A stretch of 39,547 bases of DNA from DAITQM01 sp039794245 (GCA_039794245.1 JBDIVS010000025.1:1-39547); one strand, 5' to 3'; positions 8,560-17,655 are shown, counted from the first letter of the stretch. Translations and numbers: made by a program. Notes: a model not told the origin generated them from the sequence alone.

Positions 8560-9093
8560 TCAGTTCCTCTGTTGTTCGACGGTGACCGGGGCGGAAGTTT
8601 CCTTCCCGGTATCGATGTCATGCAGGGTCATGCGATCACCGGGTTGCAGACCGAGGCGCGCCGCTTCGCCGGCGTTCAGTTCCAGCACGTACATCGCCGG
8701 TGCGGCACTTGGGTAATTGCGGCACGGCGAGCGCAGGCACGGCCGGGCACCGGCGCTGACGCTGACCAGGCGAAGCTCGCGGTCGAAATAAATGATGTCA
8801 AGCGCAATCCGGGTGTTCTTCATCCAGAAGGCGCGCGGCGCCTGTTCGGGAAAAACGAACAACATGCCGTGATGGTCCGGCAGTTCGTCGCGGAACATCA
8901 GGCCCAATGCCCGGCTGGCATCGTCGTCGGCGATTTCGACCGTGTAACGCTCGCCGCCGAGCGTCACCGCCGGTTCGGCGGCCCGGCAGCCGGCGAGCGC
9001 CAGCAGTGGCATCAGCAGGACGGCGGCGCAGTAGCCGGCAGCTACGCCGCGTTCGGCACCGTGCCTATGGTTGCGTATCTCCCGCCTATTCAT
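8560..9093 (-). CDS. DUF192 family lipoprotein
   Basis: A 177-residue protein with a membrane-targeting N-terminus ending in a lipobox-like LALAGC (about residues 31-36), then a DUF192 domain: GLMFRDELPDHHGMLFVFPEQ, FWMKNTRIALDIIYFD, and a C-terminal VLELNAGEAARLGLQPGD. The domain has no settled function; it is a small beta-rich fold found across bacteria and archaea. Between the core strands is a cysteine pair (GARPCLRSPCRNYPS) that could form a disulphide in the periplasm. The start overlaps the end of the upstream small gene by 8 nt and the stop is 2 nt before the M28 peptidase, placing it in the middle of a co-transcribed set. Confidence 0.85.
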   Translation of the reverse strand: MNRREIRNHRHGAERGVAAGYCAAVLLMPLLALAGCRAAEPAVTLGGERYTVEIADDDASRALGLMFRDELPDHHGMLFVFPEQAPRAFWMKNTRIALDIIYFDRELRLVSVSAGARPCLRSPCRNYPSAAPAMYVLELNAGEAARLGLQPGDRMTLHDIDTGKETSAPVTVEQQRN

Positions 9094-9295
9094 CGCGCAA
9101 CGCCTTGATCAGCATCTCGCGGGCCAGTGTGCCGTCGCCGCGCGTCGGAAACTTGAACGGCAGGCGCAGGCCGCCGGTCATTCTCAGGTTGAACTGCCAG
9201 CCTTCCTGGCCCTTGGCCTCGAACAACGGCGAGACGAATTGCACGTGCTCCAGCACCAGGGCGAAGCCCTGCAAATCGTAAACTTTGCGACTCAA
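9086..9295 (-). CDS. Small conserved-looking protein of unknown function (69 aa)
   Basis: Not recognised. The frame opens with TTG 9295, preceded by AGGTGA about 6 nt upstream; an in-frame stop 9 nt upstream rules out a longer form. It reads as a soluble protein with no signal peptide or membrane segment: VYDLQGFALVLEHVQFVSP, then EGWQFNLRMTGGLRLPF, then a charged ALRDE end. The alternating hydrophobic pattern suggests a small beta-sheet protein with a C-terminal helix (LAREMLIKALRD). It overlaps the DUF192 start by 8 nt, which supports it being translated. The non-ATG start and lack of a known family keep confidence moderate. Confidence 0.6.
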   Translation of the reverse strand: MSRKVYDLQGFALVLEHVQFVSPLFEAKGQEGWQFNLRMTGGLRLPFKFPTRGDGTLAREMLIKALRDE

Positions 9296-9340
9296 CGGTG
9301 TTCACCTACCGGACAATACAACGGCCCCCATCTCAACCTT

Positions 9341-9356
9341 CCCCCGTAAACGGGGG
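9341..9356. repeat. Short perfect hairpin CCCCCGT-aa-ACGGGGG
   Basis: A 7-bp perfect stem with a 2-nt loop in the 112-nt gap between the DUF4389-like gene (ending at 9408 on the minus strand) and the 69-residue gene. No T-run follows on either strand, so it is not a standard intrinsic terminator. It may partly separate the two minus-strand units, or be a degenerate intergenic repeat. The rest of the gap holds nothing I recognise. Confidence 0.35.
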
Positions 9357-9407
9357 ATGGAACGGACCTGCCTGCGGGGTGTTCGTCCGGATTCCTGCAC
9401 GTGCTTG

Positions 9408-9788
9408 TCATTTTTTCGAGGCTTTTTTACGCGGCGCACCGTGCGCCGCAGCGGCGCCGGCCGGCTGCTTCTCGGGAAACTCGTTGAACGGAAAAGGCCG
9501 GTGCTCGCTCTGGAACATCAGAAAGTCGATGACCTCGGTGATGTAGGCCGAAAGTCCCGCGGCAAAGCGGTGCAACGGAGCGCTGTGCTCACCGGTCAAG
9601 GCGGCGAAGCCGAACTGGATCAGCGCCGTCAGGCCGACGGCGAACTGGGCAAGCCAATAGACCACGGCGAACAGCAGCATCAACACGAACCTGAGCCAAA
9701 GATTGCGATCGCGCCACGGCTCTTCATGATGCCCTTCGCCGGGGTCGCTGCCGGGGTGGGCCTCGGGGGTATGGACCGGGTCGTTCAT
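9408..9788 (-). CDS. DUF4389-like inner-membrane protein
   Basis: A 126-residue protein with a hydrophilic His/Glu/Pro-rich N-terminal tail (about 1-25), the motif PWRDRNLWLRFVLMLLFAVVYWLAQ, and two hydrophobic helices (about 31-62), then an amphipathic stretch ending FLMFQSEHRPFPF and a Lys/Ala-rich cytoplasmic tail. The R-x-W-x-R-x-x-x-M-L-L-F and E-H-R-P-F-P-F signatures are those I associate with the DUF4389 family, whose function is unknown. A GGAGATAG site lies just before ATG 9788. It is divergent from mnmG, sharing a 138-nt intergenic region, and probably starts the minus-strand run toward the M28 peptidase. Confidence 0.7.
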   Translation of the reverse strand: MNDPVHTPEAHPGSDPGEGHHEEPWRDRNLWLRFVLMLLFAVVYWLAQFAVGLTALIQFGFAALTGEHSAPLHRFAAGLSAYITEVIDFLMFQSEHRPFPFNEFPEKQPAGAAAAHGAPRKKASKK

Positions 9789-9913
9789 CGTCTATCTCCG
9801 CATGGGCGTGAACCGTTGATGGTAGCGCGGAATCCGGCAGCGTGCCACCCGCCCGCCCTCGCCTCCCTGCCCCGCCGGTGATCCTTCGCCCGTACCACAC
9901 CCAGCCCCTCGCG

Positions 9914-9919
9914 TATAAT
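9914..9919 (+). promoter_or_regulatory. Consensus -10 box placing the mnmG transcript start at its ATG
   Basis: A perfect TATAAT stands 7 nt before the mnmG start codon (A of ATG at 9927). With the usual 6-7 nt from -10 box to first transcribed base, transcription would begin at A926 or A927, giving a leaderless mRNA. No Shine-Dalgarno sequence lies between the box and the ATG (TCTTTGA). No good -35 box is seen at 16-18 nt spacing, so the promoter call rests on the -10 box alone. Confidence 0.5.
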
Positions 9920-9926
9920 TCTTTGA

Positions 9927-11858
9927 ATGAATTTCAATTATCCCGAAAAGTTCGACGTCATCGTGATCGGCGGCGGGCACGCCGGCTGCGAGGCGGCGCT
10001 GGCCGCAGCGCGCACCGGCGCCCGGACGCTGCTGCTCACGCACAACATCGAAACGATCGGCCAGATGAGCTGCAACCCGGCGATCGGCGGCATCGGCAAG
10101 GGTCACCTGGTCAAGGAGATCGATGCCCTGGGCGGCGTGATGGCCCGCGCCGCGGACCGCGCCGGCATCCATTTCCGCCGCCTCAACCAGAGCAAGGGCG
10201 CGGCAGTGCGCGCCACGCGCGCCCAGTGCGACCGGCAGCTTTATCGCCAGGCGATCCGTCACGCCGTCGAAACCCAACCGCACCTGACGCTGTTCCAGCA
10301 GGCGGTCGATGACCTGGTGGTCGAACAGAACCGGGTTGCCGGCTGCGTTACCGCCGGCGGGCTGGTCTTTCGCGCCGCCTGCACGGTTCTGACCACCGGC
10401 ACGTTCCTCGGCGGCAAGATCCATTTGGGGCCAACCCAGTACGAAGGCGGCCGCGCCGGCGATCCGCCGGCCAACCGGCTGGCGGCCCGGCTGCGCGAGC
10501 TGCCGCTCGCTGCCGGCCGCCTGAAAACCGGCACACCGCCCAGGATCGACGGCCGCAGCATCGATTACGCCGGCCTCGAAGCGCAGCCCGGCGACGAGCC
10601 GCGGCCGGTGTTTTCGTTCCTCGGCAGTCGCGCCGAACACCCCGAACAGCGCCTGTGCCACATCGCCTACACGAACCGGCGCACCCACGATCTGATCCTC
10701 GATGCGCTGCCCCGCTCGCCGCTTTTCAGCGGCGCGATCGAAGGCGTCGGGCCGCGCTACTGCCCGTCGATCGAGGACAAGGTGGTGCGCTTCGCCGAGC
10801 GCGAGCGGCACCAGGTGTTTATCGAGCCCGAGGGGCTTTACACTGCCGAAATCTACCCCAACGGCATCTCGACCAGCCTGCCGTTCGATGTCCAGTTGGC
10901 GCTCGTCAGGAGCATCCACGGCTTCGAACAGGCCCGGATCACCCGCCCGGGATACGCCATCGAGTACGACTTTTTCGATCCCCGCGGCCTGCAGCCCAGC
11001 CTCGAAACCAAGGCGTTCGGCGGGCTTTATTTCGCCGGCCAGATCAACGGCACCACCGGTTACGAGGAAGCGGCGGCCCAGGGGCTGGTCGCCGGCCTCA
11101 ACGCGGCACGTGCCGCCCGCGGCCTTGCGCCGTGGACGCCGCGCCGCGACCAGGCCTATATCGGCGTGTTGATCGACGACCTCGTGACCCAGGGCACCAC
11201 TGAGCCGTACCGGATGTTCACCAGCCGCGCCGAATACCGCCTCAGCCTGCGCGAGGACAACGCCGACCTGCGCCTGACCCCTCTCGGCCGCGAACTGGGA
11301 TTGATTCCGGACGCTCGCTGGGCGGCCTTCGAGGCGCACCGCGATGCGGTCGAACGCGGCATGGAGCGGCTCGCCGCGCTCCAGATTCGACCCTCAACGC
11401 CCGCCGCCGAGACCCTGGAAGCCCGATGCGGCATCGAGCTCAAGCGCGAGCTGCGGGCGGCGGAACTGCTCGGCCGGCCGGAAGCGAGCCTTACGGCGCT
11501 GGCCGCGGCGCTCGGCGATGACGACCTGGCGGCGATTCCCGAACGCGCCGCCGAGCAGATCGAAATCCAGGCCCGCTACGGCGGGTACCTCAAACGCCAG
11601 GCCGACGAAGTGGCGCGCCGCGCGGCACAGGAAACCCGCTCCATACCGCCGGCACTCGATTACGCAAAGGTGCGCGGCCTGTCGGCCGAGCTTCGCGAAA
11701 AACTGCAAGACATCCGGCCGGCGACGATCGGCCAGGCCAGCCGCATCCCCGGTATGACGCCGGCGGCGATCGCGTTGCTGTTGGTCCATCTCAAGCGCGG
11801 CACGGCAGCAGCCGAAGCGCCGGCGGCACCGCCGGCGAAGGCCGGTTTTGCTCATTGA
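9927..11858 (+). CDS. mnmG: tRNA uridine 5-carboxymethylaminomethyl modification enzyme, FAD subunit
   Basis: With MnmE it installs the (carboxymethyl)aminomethyl group on U34 of tRNAs reading split codon boxes, using FAD, NADH and methylene-THF. The 643-residue protein has the FAD Rossmann motif GGGHAGCEAAL (about 13-23), the MnmG signature CNPAIGGIGKGHL, a middle region with RLKTGTPPRIDG, GLYFAGQINGTTGYEEAAAQG, the MFTSRAEYRLSLREDNAD segment, and a helical C-terminal domain (SIPPALDYAKVRGLS, QASRIPGMTPAAIA) that contacts MnmE and tRNA. Length fits the family. The start agrees with homologues (the Rossmann fold begins about 10 residues in). The usual downstream partner rsmG is missing; an amidohydrolase gene follows after 28 nt. 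Confidence 0.97.
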   Translation: MNFNYPEKFDVIVIGGGHAGCEAALAAARTGARTLLLTHNIETIGQMSCNPAIGGIGKGHLVKEIDALGGVMARAADRAGIHFRRLNQSKGAAVRATRAQCDRQLYRQAIRHAVETQPHLTLFQQAVDDLVVEQNRVAGCVTAGGLVFRAACTVLTTGTFLGGKIHLGPTQYEGGRAGDPPANRLAARLRELPLAAGRLKTGTPPRIDGRSIDYAGLEAQPGDEPRPVFSFLGSRAEHPEQRLCHIAYTNRRTHDLILDALPRSPLFSGAIEGVGPRYCPSIEDKVVRFAERERHQVFIEPEGLYTAEIYPNGISTSLPFDVQLALVRSIHGFEQARITRPGYAIEYDFFDPRGLQPSLETKAFGGLYFAGQINGTTGYEEAAAQGLVAGLNAARAARGLAPWTPRRDQAYIGVLIDDLVTQGTTEPYRMFTSRAEYRLSLREDNADLRLTPLGRELGLIPDARWAAFEAHRDAVERGMERLAALQIRPSTPAAETLEARCGIELKRELRAAELLGRPEASLTALAAALGDDDLAAIPERAAEQIEIQARYGGYLKRQADEVARRAAQETRSIPPALDYAKVRGLSAELREKLQDIRPATIGQASRIPGMTPAAIALLLVHLKRGTAAAEAPAAPPAKAGFAH

Positions 11859-11886
11859 ATCTGTCTCCTTACTGGAATCTTGACCC

Positions 11887-13185
11887 ATGAAAACGCACAC
11901 CCTGCCGGCCATCGGCTTTGCCATCGCCGCCCTGAACTGCCTGGCCTTGCCCGCCCCCGCCGCCGACACCACCGTCCACTGCGGCATGTTGCTCGATATC
12001 GCCGCCGGCAAAATGCTGACCGACCAGATCGTCGAGATCTCGAACGGCCGGATCGAAGCCGTCCACGGCCGGCGCCCCGGTGACGAGGCCACGATCGACC
12101 TTGGTTCCAGGACCTGCCTGCCCGGCTTCATCGATCTGCACGTCCACCTCGACGGCCAGCTCGGGCCGATGTCCTACCTTTCGCGTTTTCAGGACAGTGA
12201 AGCCGATCTGGCGTACAAGGCCGCGGCCAATGCCCGCAAAACGCTGGCCGCCGGTTTTACGACGGTGCGCAACCTCGGCGACAGTTACAACGTGACGATC
12301 GCCCTGCGCGACGCGATCGCCACCGGCCTGGTGCCCGGCCCGCGCATCTATTCGGCCGGCAAATCGCTGGCCACGACCGGCGGCCACGCCGACCCGACCA
12401 ACGGCTACCGCCCCGACCTGATGGGCAGCCCCGGCCCGGCCGAAGGCGTCGTCAACAGCGTCGAAGACGCGCGCCAGGCAGTACGCCAGCGCTACAAGGA
12501 CGGCGCCGACGTGATCAAGATCACCGCCACCGGCGGCGTGCTGAGCCTGGCCAGGAACGGCCAGAACGCGCAGTTCATGCCGGACGAACTCGCCGCCGTG
12601 GTCGAAACCGCACGCCAGTACGGCATGCACGTCGCGGCCCACGCCCACGGCAGCGAAGGGATGAAACGCGCCGTGCTCGCCGGGGTCAGAACCATCGAAC
12701 ACGGCACCTACATGACCGATGAAATCATGCGCCTGATGATCGAGCGCGGCACCTGGTACGTGCCGACGATCTCCGCCGGCCGCTTCGTCGCCGCCAAGGC
12801 CGCCGAACCGGGCTTCCTGCCCGAAGTGGTGCGCCCCAAGGCGGCGGCGATCGGGCCGGTCATCGATGAGACCTTCGGCAAAGCCTACAAAGCGGGCGTC
12901 AAGATCGCCTTCGGCACCGATACCGGCGTTTCGGCGCACGGCGACAACGCCCGCGAGTTCCGCTACCTGGTCGAAGACGGTATGCCGCCGCTCGAAGCGT
13001 TGCGCGCCGCGACGATCGCCGCCGCCGAAGTGCTCGATTCCGGCGGCGAACTGGGCCAGCTCGCGCCGGGGTTTTACGCCGACCTCGTCGCCGTCGCCGG
13101 CGACCCGCTGGCCGACATCACCGAAACCGAGCGCGTGCTCTTTGTGATGAAAGGCGGCGAAGTCTTCCGCGGAGCGGGACAATGA
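11887..13185 (+). CDS. Secreted metal-dependent amidohydrolase (Xaa-Pro dipeptidase / imidazolonepropionase-like)
   Basis: A 432-residue amidohydrolase-superfamily enzyme with a cleavable signal peptide (1 to about 26, ending PAPAAD), so it acts in the periplasm or outside. Metal-site motifs are in order: FIDLHVHLD (His85, His87), the VIKITATGG strand whose Lys may be the carboxylated bridging ligand, VAAHAHG, RTIEHGTYM and the catalytic Asp in FGTDTG. The C-terminal beta-domain ends LAPGFYADLVAV and EVFRGAGQ. Relatives are often labelled prolidase-like or organophosphate-hydrolase-like; the true substrate, most likely a dipeptide or an N-acyl compound, is not readable from sequence. The stop overlaps the GST start by 4 nt (ATGA), showing translational coupling. 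Confidence 0.9.
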   Translation: MKTHTLPAIGFAIAALNCLALPAPAADTTVHCGMLLDIAAGKMLTDQIVEISNGRIEAVHGRRPGDEATIDLGSRTCLPGFIDLHVHLDGQLGPMSYLSRFQDSEADLAYKAAANARKTLAAGFTTVRNLGDSYNVTIALRDAIATGLVPGPRIYSAGKSLATTGGHADPTNGYRPDLMGSPGPAEGVVNSVEDARQAVRQRYKDGADVIKITATGGVLSLARNGQNAQFMPDELAAVVETARQYGMHVAAHAHGSEGMKRAVLAGVRTIEHGTYMTDEIMRLMIERGTWYVPTISAGRFVAAKAAEPGFLPEVVRPKAAAIGPVIDETFGKAYKAGVKIAFGTDTGVSAHGDNAREFRYLVEDGMPPLEALRAATIAAAEVLDSGGELGQLAPGFYADLVAVAGDPLADITETERVLFVMKGGEVFRGAGQ

Positions 13186-13841
13186 TCACCCTCTATACCG
13201 CGCCGACGCCGAACGGTTACAAAATCTCGATCGCCCTCGAGGAACTCGGCCTGCCCTACACCGTCAAGGTGCTGGACCTCGGCGAGGGCGAACAGAAAAC
13301 GCCCGAGTACCTGGCGATCAATCCCAACGGCCGCATACCGGCGATCGTCGATCACGACGCCGGCGACTTTGCGGTTTTCGAATCGGGCGCGATCCTGATT
13401 TATCTGGCCGAAAAAACCGGCCGGCTGCTGCCCGCCGAGCCGCACCGCCGTTCTGTCGCTCTGCAATGGTTGATGTTCCAGATGGGCGGGCTGGGGCCGA
13501 TGCAGGGGCAGGCGCACGTTTTTCTGCGTTATTTTCCGGAACACCTGCCGGCGGCGATCGCCCGTTATCAGAAAGAAACCCGCCGCCTGTACGAAGTGCT
13601 CGACAGCCGCCTCAACGGGCGCGATTACCTGGCCGACGAGTATTCGATCGCCGACATCGCCGCCTGGCCGTGGGTGCGCATCCACGAGTGGGCCGAAGTA
13701 CCGATCGACGGACTCGATCACCTGCAAGCGTGGCTGGCACGCCTGGACGAACGCCCGGCATGCCGGAAAGGCGTCACGATCCCGCCGCGCCGCGACGATA
13801 ACGAAGCCATCGCCGCGGCGCAAAGGATCATCAACCGCTGA
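13182..13841 (+). CDS. Glutathione S-transferase, YfcG/Ure2p-like
   Basis: A 219-residue cytosolic GST. The thioredoxin-like N-domain begins LYTAPTPNGYKISIALEELGLPY, with the Thr/Asn active-site pattern of Nu-class (YfcG, YghU) enzymes rather than a catalytic Tyr or Ser. It continues with NPNGRIPAIVDHD (the cis-Pro loop) and FESGAILIYLAEKTGRLLP for glutathione binding. The helical C-domain contains QWLMFQMGGLGPMQGQ, typical of the Ure2p-like group, and the N-cap DEYSIADIAAWPWVR. In studied relatives the activity is disulphide-bond reductase / peroxidase toward glutathione conjugates. It is co-translated with the upstream amidohydrolase, and sixA follows after 9 nt. Confidence 0.9.
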   Translation: MITLYTAPTPNGYKISIALEELGLPYTVKVLDLGEGEQKTPEYLAINPNGRIPAIVDHDAGDFAVFESGAILIYLAEKTGRLLPAEPHRRSVALQWLMFQMGGLGPMQGQAHVFLRYFPEHLPAAIARYQKETRRLYEVLDSRLNGRDYLADEYSIADIAAWPWVRIHEWAEVPIDGLDHLQAWLARLDERPACRKGVTIPPRRDDNEAIAAAQRIINR

Positions 13842-13850
13842 ACCCGAGCC

Positions 13851-14372
13851 ATGCCGATGCCCGGCGGCTCGCCCAGCCAGCACCTTTACCTGATGCGCCA
13901 TGCCCATGCCCTGGGCCAGGGCGCGGCGCGCAGCGACTTCGAACGGCCGCTGTCGCCGCGCGGCCAGCGCGAAGCCGCCGAAGCCGCGGCCTGGCTCGCG
14001 GCACAGCAACCCAAACCGCAAAAAATCGTCGCCTCGACCGCGGCGCGAACCAGCGAAACGGCCGCCATCGTCATGGCCGCCACCGGCCTGTCCGCGATCC
14101 AGTGGCTGCCAGCTTTGTACCGCGCCGAACTCGACGCCTGGCTCAGGCTGATCGAGCGCCACCTCGACGGCCGGCCGCTGCTCTTGGTCGGCCACAACCC
14201 GGTGCTCGAACAAGGAATGCGCCACCTGCTGGCGCCCGGCATCGAACCGCCAGGTTATTTCGCCACCGCTGCCATCGTCCATCTCGCCGTACCGGCGGGC
14301 GACGAACTGCGCGCCGGCGCCAGCAGCCTGGTCGCCGCCTTTCAGCCGCTGGCGGGAAATTCATGCCAGTAA
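13851..14372 (+). CDS. sixA: Phosphohistidine phosphatase SixA family
   Basis: A 173-residue histidine phosphatase of the RHG branch. LMRHAHA (Arg16, His17) supplies the phospho-accepting His, ARSDFERPLSPRGQREA matches the SixA signature, STAARTSETA is the second basic motif, and LLLVGHNPVLEQ carries the second catalytic His. E. coli SixA removes phosphate from His in PtsN-related phosphotransfer proteins; here the substrate is inferred only from family. The start could be Met1 or Met3 of the frame; neither has a strong ribosome site. It is the last gene of the mnmG-amidohydrolase-GST run. Confidence 0.85.
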   Translation: MPMPGGSPSQHLYLMRHAHALGQGAARSDFERPLSPRGQREAAEAAAWLAAQQPKPQKIVASTAARTSETAAIVMAATGLSAIQWLPALYRAELDAWLRLIERHLDGRPLLLVGHNPVLEQGMRHLLAPGIEPPGYFATAAIVHLAVPAGDELRAGASSLVAAFQPLAGNSCQ

Positions 14373-14409
14373 CGATCCACCGGCACTCCAGTCGCGCTTC
14401 TTTTGCCGG

Positions 14410-14433
14410 CCGGCAAGCCATGCCGGAATGACG
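14410..14433. repeat. Possible REP-like palindrome after sixA
   Basis: CCGGC (14410-14414) and GCCGG (14422-14426) form a small hairpin, followed by AATGACGG. The reverse reading CCGTCATTCCGGC resembles, from memory, a common intergenic repeat of proteobacteria. It lies in the 149-nt convergent gap between sixA and nhaB; no T-run follows, so it is not called a terminator. One copy only is seen in this window. Confidence 0.3.
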
Positions 14434-14521
14434 GAAAATCGAAACCGAGGCTGATACCAACCCCCGGTAATGTCAAACTTAGTGAATCCACCGGCGTTGA
14501 TAATGGCCGTGCTCCAGATAC

Positions 14522-16033
14522 CTATAGACCAAGCGGCAAAAGATAAATCGTCGCCAGCAAGCCGGTGATAGACATCGTGATCGTGTAGGGAAAGGCCAGT
14601 ATCACCATCCGCATATACGACAGCCGGATCAGCGGCGCCAGCGCCGAAGTCAGAAGAAACAGGAACGCCGCCTGGCCGTTGGGCGTCGCGACGCTCAGGA
14701 TGTTGGTCCCGGCGTTGACCACTACCGCCAGGTGTTCATAATGATCGAGCCCGATGCGGCCCGTCTCGAACGCTACCTTGATTTCGTTGATATAGACCGT
14801 GGCGACGAAAACATTGTCGCTGATCGTCGACAGCAGGCCGTTGGCCAGATAGAACACCGGTGCCTGCGAACTTTGCGGCAATGTGAATACATATTCGATG
14901 ACCGGCTTGAACAGCTGCTGGTCGTGAATCACCGCAACGATCGCGAAAAATACCACGAGCAACGCAGTGAACGGCAACGCCTCGTGGAACGCCGGGCCGA
15001 GCCGGTGTTCTTCGACGATCCCGGTGAACGCCGTGGCCAGCACGATGACCGTCAAACCGATGATTCCGACATGGGCGAGATGAAAACCAAGCGCCATCAC
15101 CAGAAACACCGCGACCAGCCCCTGGATCAGGATCTTCATCCGCTGTTCAGCGGTGCGTTTTTGTTCTTGCGCCAATTGATATTCGAGCAACACCTCGCGC
15201 ACCGTTTCGGGCAATTGGGCGCCGTAGCCGAACAACGAAAAACGTTCGACGACAACGGTGGTCGCCAGACCGGCGATGAACACCGGCAGCGTGATCGGCG
15301 CCATGCGCACAAAGAACTCGACGAACTCCCAGTTCATCACGCCGGCGATCAGCAGGTTCTGCGGCTCGCCGACCAGTGTCGTGACGCCGCCAAGGGCCGT
15401 ACCGATCGCGGCGTGCATCATCAGGTTGCGCAGAAAGGCGCGGAAATCGTCGAGATCGGCGCGCCGCTCGTCGCCGATGCCGCTGTCGTCACCGTGATCG
15501 TGTTCGTGGTCGAAACCCTTGCCCGAGGCGACGCGGTGATAAACCCCGTAAAAGCCGGCGGCCACCGTGATCACCACCGCGGTCACCGTCAGCGCGTCGA
15601 GAAACGCCGACAGAAAGGCGGCGGTGCCCACGAACATCAAAGACAGCGCGATTTTCGAGCGGATATTGAGCAAAATCCTCGAGAAGACATAAAGCAGCAT
15701 GTCCTTCAGGAAATAAATGCCGGCGACCATGAAGATCAGCAGCAAAATCACCTCGAAATTGACCACCGCTTCGTGGTAAACCATTTCTGGTGAGGTCATG
15801 CCCAACACCACGGCCTCGATCGCCAGCAGGCCGCCGGGCTGCAGCGGGTAGCACTTCAGGGCCAGCGCCAGGCAAAAGATGAATTCGAGCACCAGCACCC
15901 AGCCGGTGACAAAACCGCTGAACTGCCATAAGATGGGATTAACGACCAAAAAGGCGATGATCGTCAGCTTGTACCAGGTGGCGGTATGACCGAGAAAATT
16001 GGCCGCCAGCGGAGCGAGCAGACGATGCGGCAT
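14522..16033 (-). CDS. nhaB: Na+/H+ antiporter NhaB
   Basis: Polytopic inner-membrane antiporter that expels Na+ in exchange for protons. The 503 residues align by eye along their whole length with E. coli NhaB: NFLG..WYKL at the start, ALKCYPLQPGGLLAIEAV, FMVAGIYFLKD, AAFLSAFLDALTV, GFYGVYHRVASGKG, LMMHAAIGTALGGVTTLVGEPQNL, SISDNVFV-like TISDNVFVATVYINE, and ATPNGQAAFLFLLTSALAPLIRLSYMRMV. A His/Asp-rich hydrophilic loop (EHDHGDDSG) follows the YHRVASG segment. ATG 16033 has GGAGGT 8 nt upstream. Expressed alone and divergently from metK. Confidence 0.95.
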   Translation of the reverse strand: MPHRLLAPLAANFLGHTATWYKLTIIAFLVVNPILWQFSGFVTGWVLVLEFIFCLALALKCYPLQPGGLLAIEAVVLGMTSPEMVYHEAVVNFEVILLLIFMVAGIYFLKDMLLYVFSRILLNIRSKIALSLMFVGTAAFLSAFLDALTVTAVVITVAAGFYGVYHRVASGKGFDHEHDHGDDSGIGDERRADLDDFRAFLRNLMMHAAIGTALGGVTTLVGEPQNLLIAGVMNWEFVEFFVRMAPITLPVFIAGLATTVVVERFSLFGYGAQLPETVREVLLEYQLAQEQKRTAEQRMKILIQGLVAVFLVMALGFHLAHVGIIGLTVIVLATAFTGIVEEHRLGPAFHEALPFTALLVVFFAIVAVIHDQQLFKPVIEYVFTLPQSSQAPVFYLANGLLSTISDNVFVATVYINEIKVAFETGRIGLDHYEHLAVVVNAGTNILSVATPNGQAAFLFLLTSALAPLIRLSYMRMVILAFPYTITMSITGLLATIYLLPLGL

Positions 16034-16071
16034 CTCATTGACCTCCGGGGTAATCAGGCATGGGGCAGATC

Positions 16072-16077
16072 ATTATA
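16072..16077 (-). promoter_or_regulatory. Candidate nhaB -10 box
   Basis: A perfect TATAAT on the minus strand (ATTATA as written), about 39 nt upstream of the nhaB start codon, giving a short leader of roughly 30 nt that includes the GGAGGT ribosome site. No recognisable -35 box lies 16-18 nt further upstream (GC-rich CCGGCG there), so it may need an activator or another sigma factor. Confidence 0.4.
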
Positions 16078-16302
16078 TCCCGGATGATCGCCTCCGCCGG
16101 CGGGGCTTCCGGCCGGAACGGGCAGCCCGCCTGTTGACCCCTATATGGACTCCTCCCGATTTGCAAGCATGAACTTAAACGAAGGTGGCTTGCGACCTTA
16201 TATCCGGCCTGTTGATGAGGAGCGTTGTGGCGTCCTCTGGCCCACAAGGTGAAGTCGCGCACCGGGTTCTCTTCGTGGTGAAAAATAGTTTTACAGGATA
16301 TA

Positions 16303-16347
16303 GGCGCGCCGTCCTCGGCGCGCCCCACTGCCCGCTATGCAGGGCAG
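16303..16347. other. Two strong hairpins upstream of metK
   Basis: Stem 1 is a perfect 9-bp inverted repeat, GGCGCGCCG (16303-16311) with CGGCGCGCC (16316-16324) and a 4-nt loop. Stem 2 is CTGCCC (16328-16333) with GGGCAG (16342-16347). They are followed by another imperfect pairing of CCGCCGG and CGGCCGG near 16366-16387. No T-run follows. They could be a terminator-like barrier, an operator palindrome, or part of a structured leader if transcription begins further upstream than the TACAAT box. Confidence 0.45.
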
Positions 16348-16414
16348 TCCTGGTCCCGCTGGTTCCGCCGGAGCTGGACTCGGCCGGTGGCGTGCAGACG
16401 AGTTTGGGCTGCGG

Positions 16415-16420
16415 TACAAT
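16415..16420 (+). promoter_or_regulatory. Candidate metK -10 box
   Basis: TACAAT (5 of 6 to consensus) 41 nt before the metK ATG at 16462. It would give a leader of about 35 nt containing the AAGAGATAA ribosome site. The -35 region at 17-nt spacing (GTGCAG) is poor, so confidence is limited. Confidence 0.4.
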
Positions 16421-16461
16421 ATCCGTCCTATATCTTTCTATCCTGATTAAGAGATAATTTG

Positions 16462-17655
<1,194 letters not shown>

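Larger units (their letters stand above)
16034..16461. other. Divergent intergenic region between nhaB and metK
   Basis: The longest gene-free stretch (428 nt). Near nhaB it holds a minus-strand TATAAT at 16072-16077 and GGAGGT before the start. The middle (about 16140-16300) is more AT-rich than its surroundings and contains CAAGC...GCTTG inverted halves but no frame or family I recognise. Near metK it carries a run of strong hairpins (16303-16347), then a TACAAT -10 candidate at 16415. I looked for known SAM- and SAH-binding leader motifs here and did not find a match. Confidence 0.6.

Noticed and set aside
14373..14521. Intrinsic terminator between sixA and nhaB
   Set aside because: A small CCGGC/GCCGG hairpin exists but no T-run follows on either strand.
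16035..16457. Small genes on either strand in the nhaB-metK gap
   Set aside because: Both frames are short, lack ribosome sites and family features, and cross the hairpins and promoter boxes.
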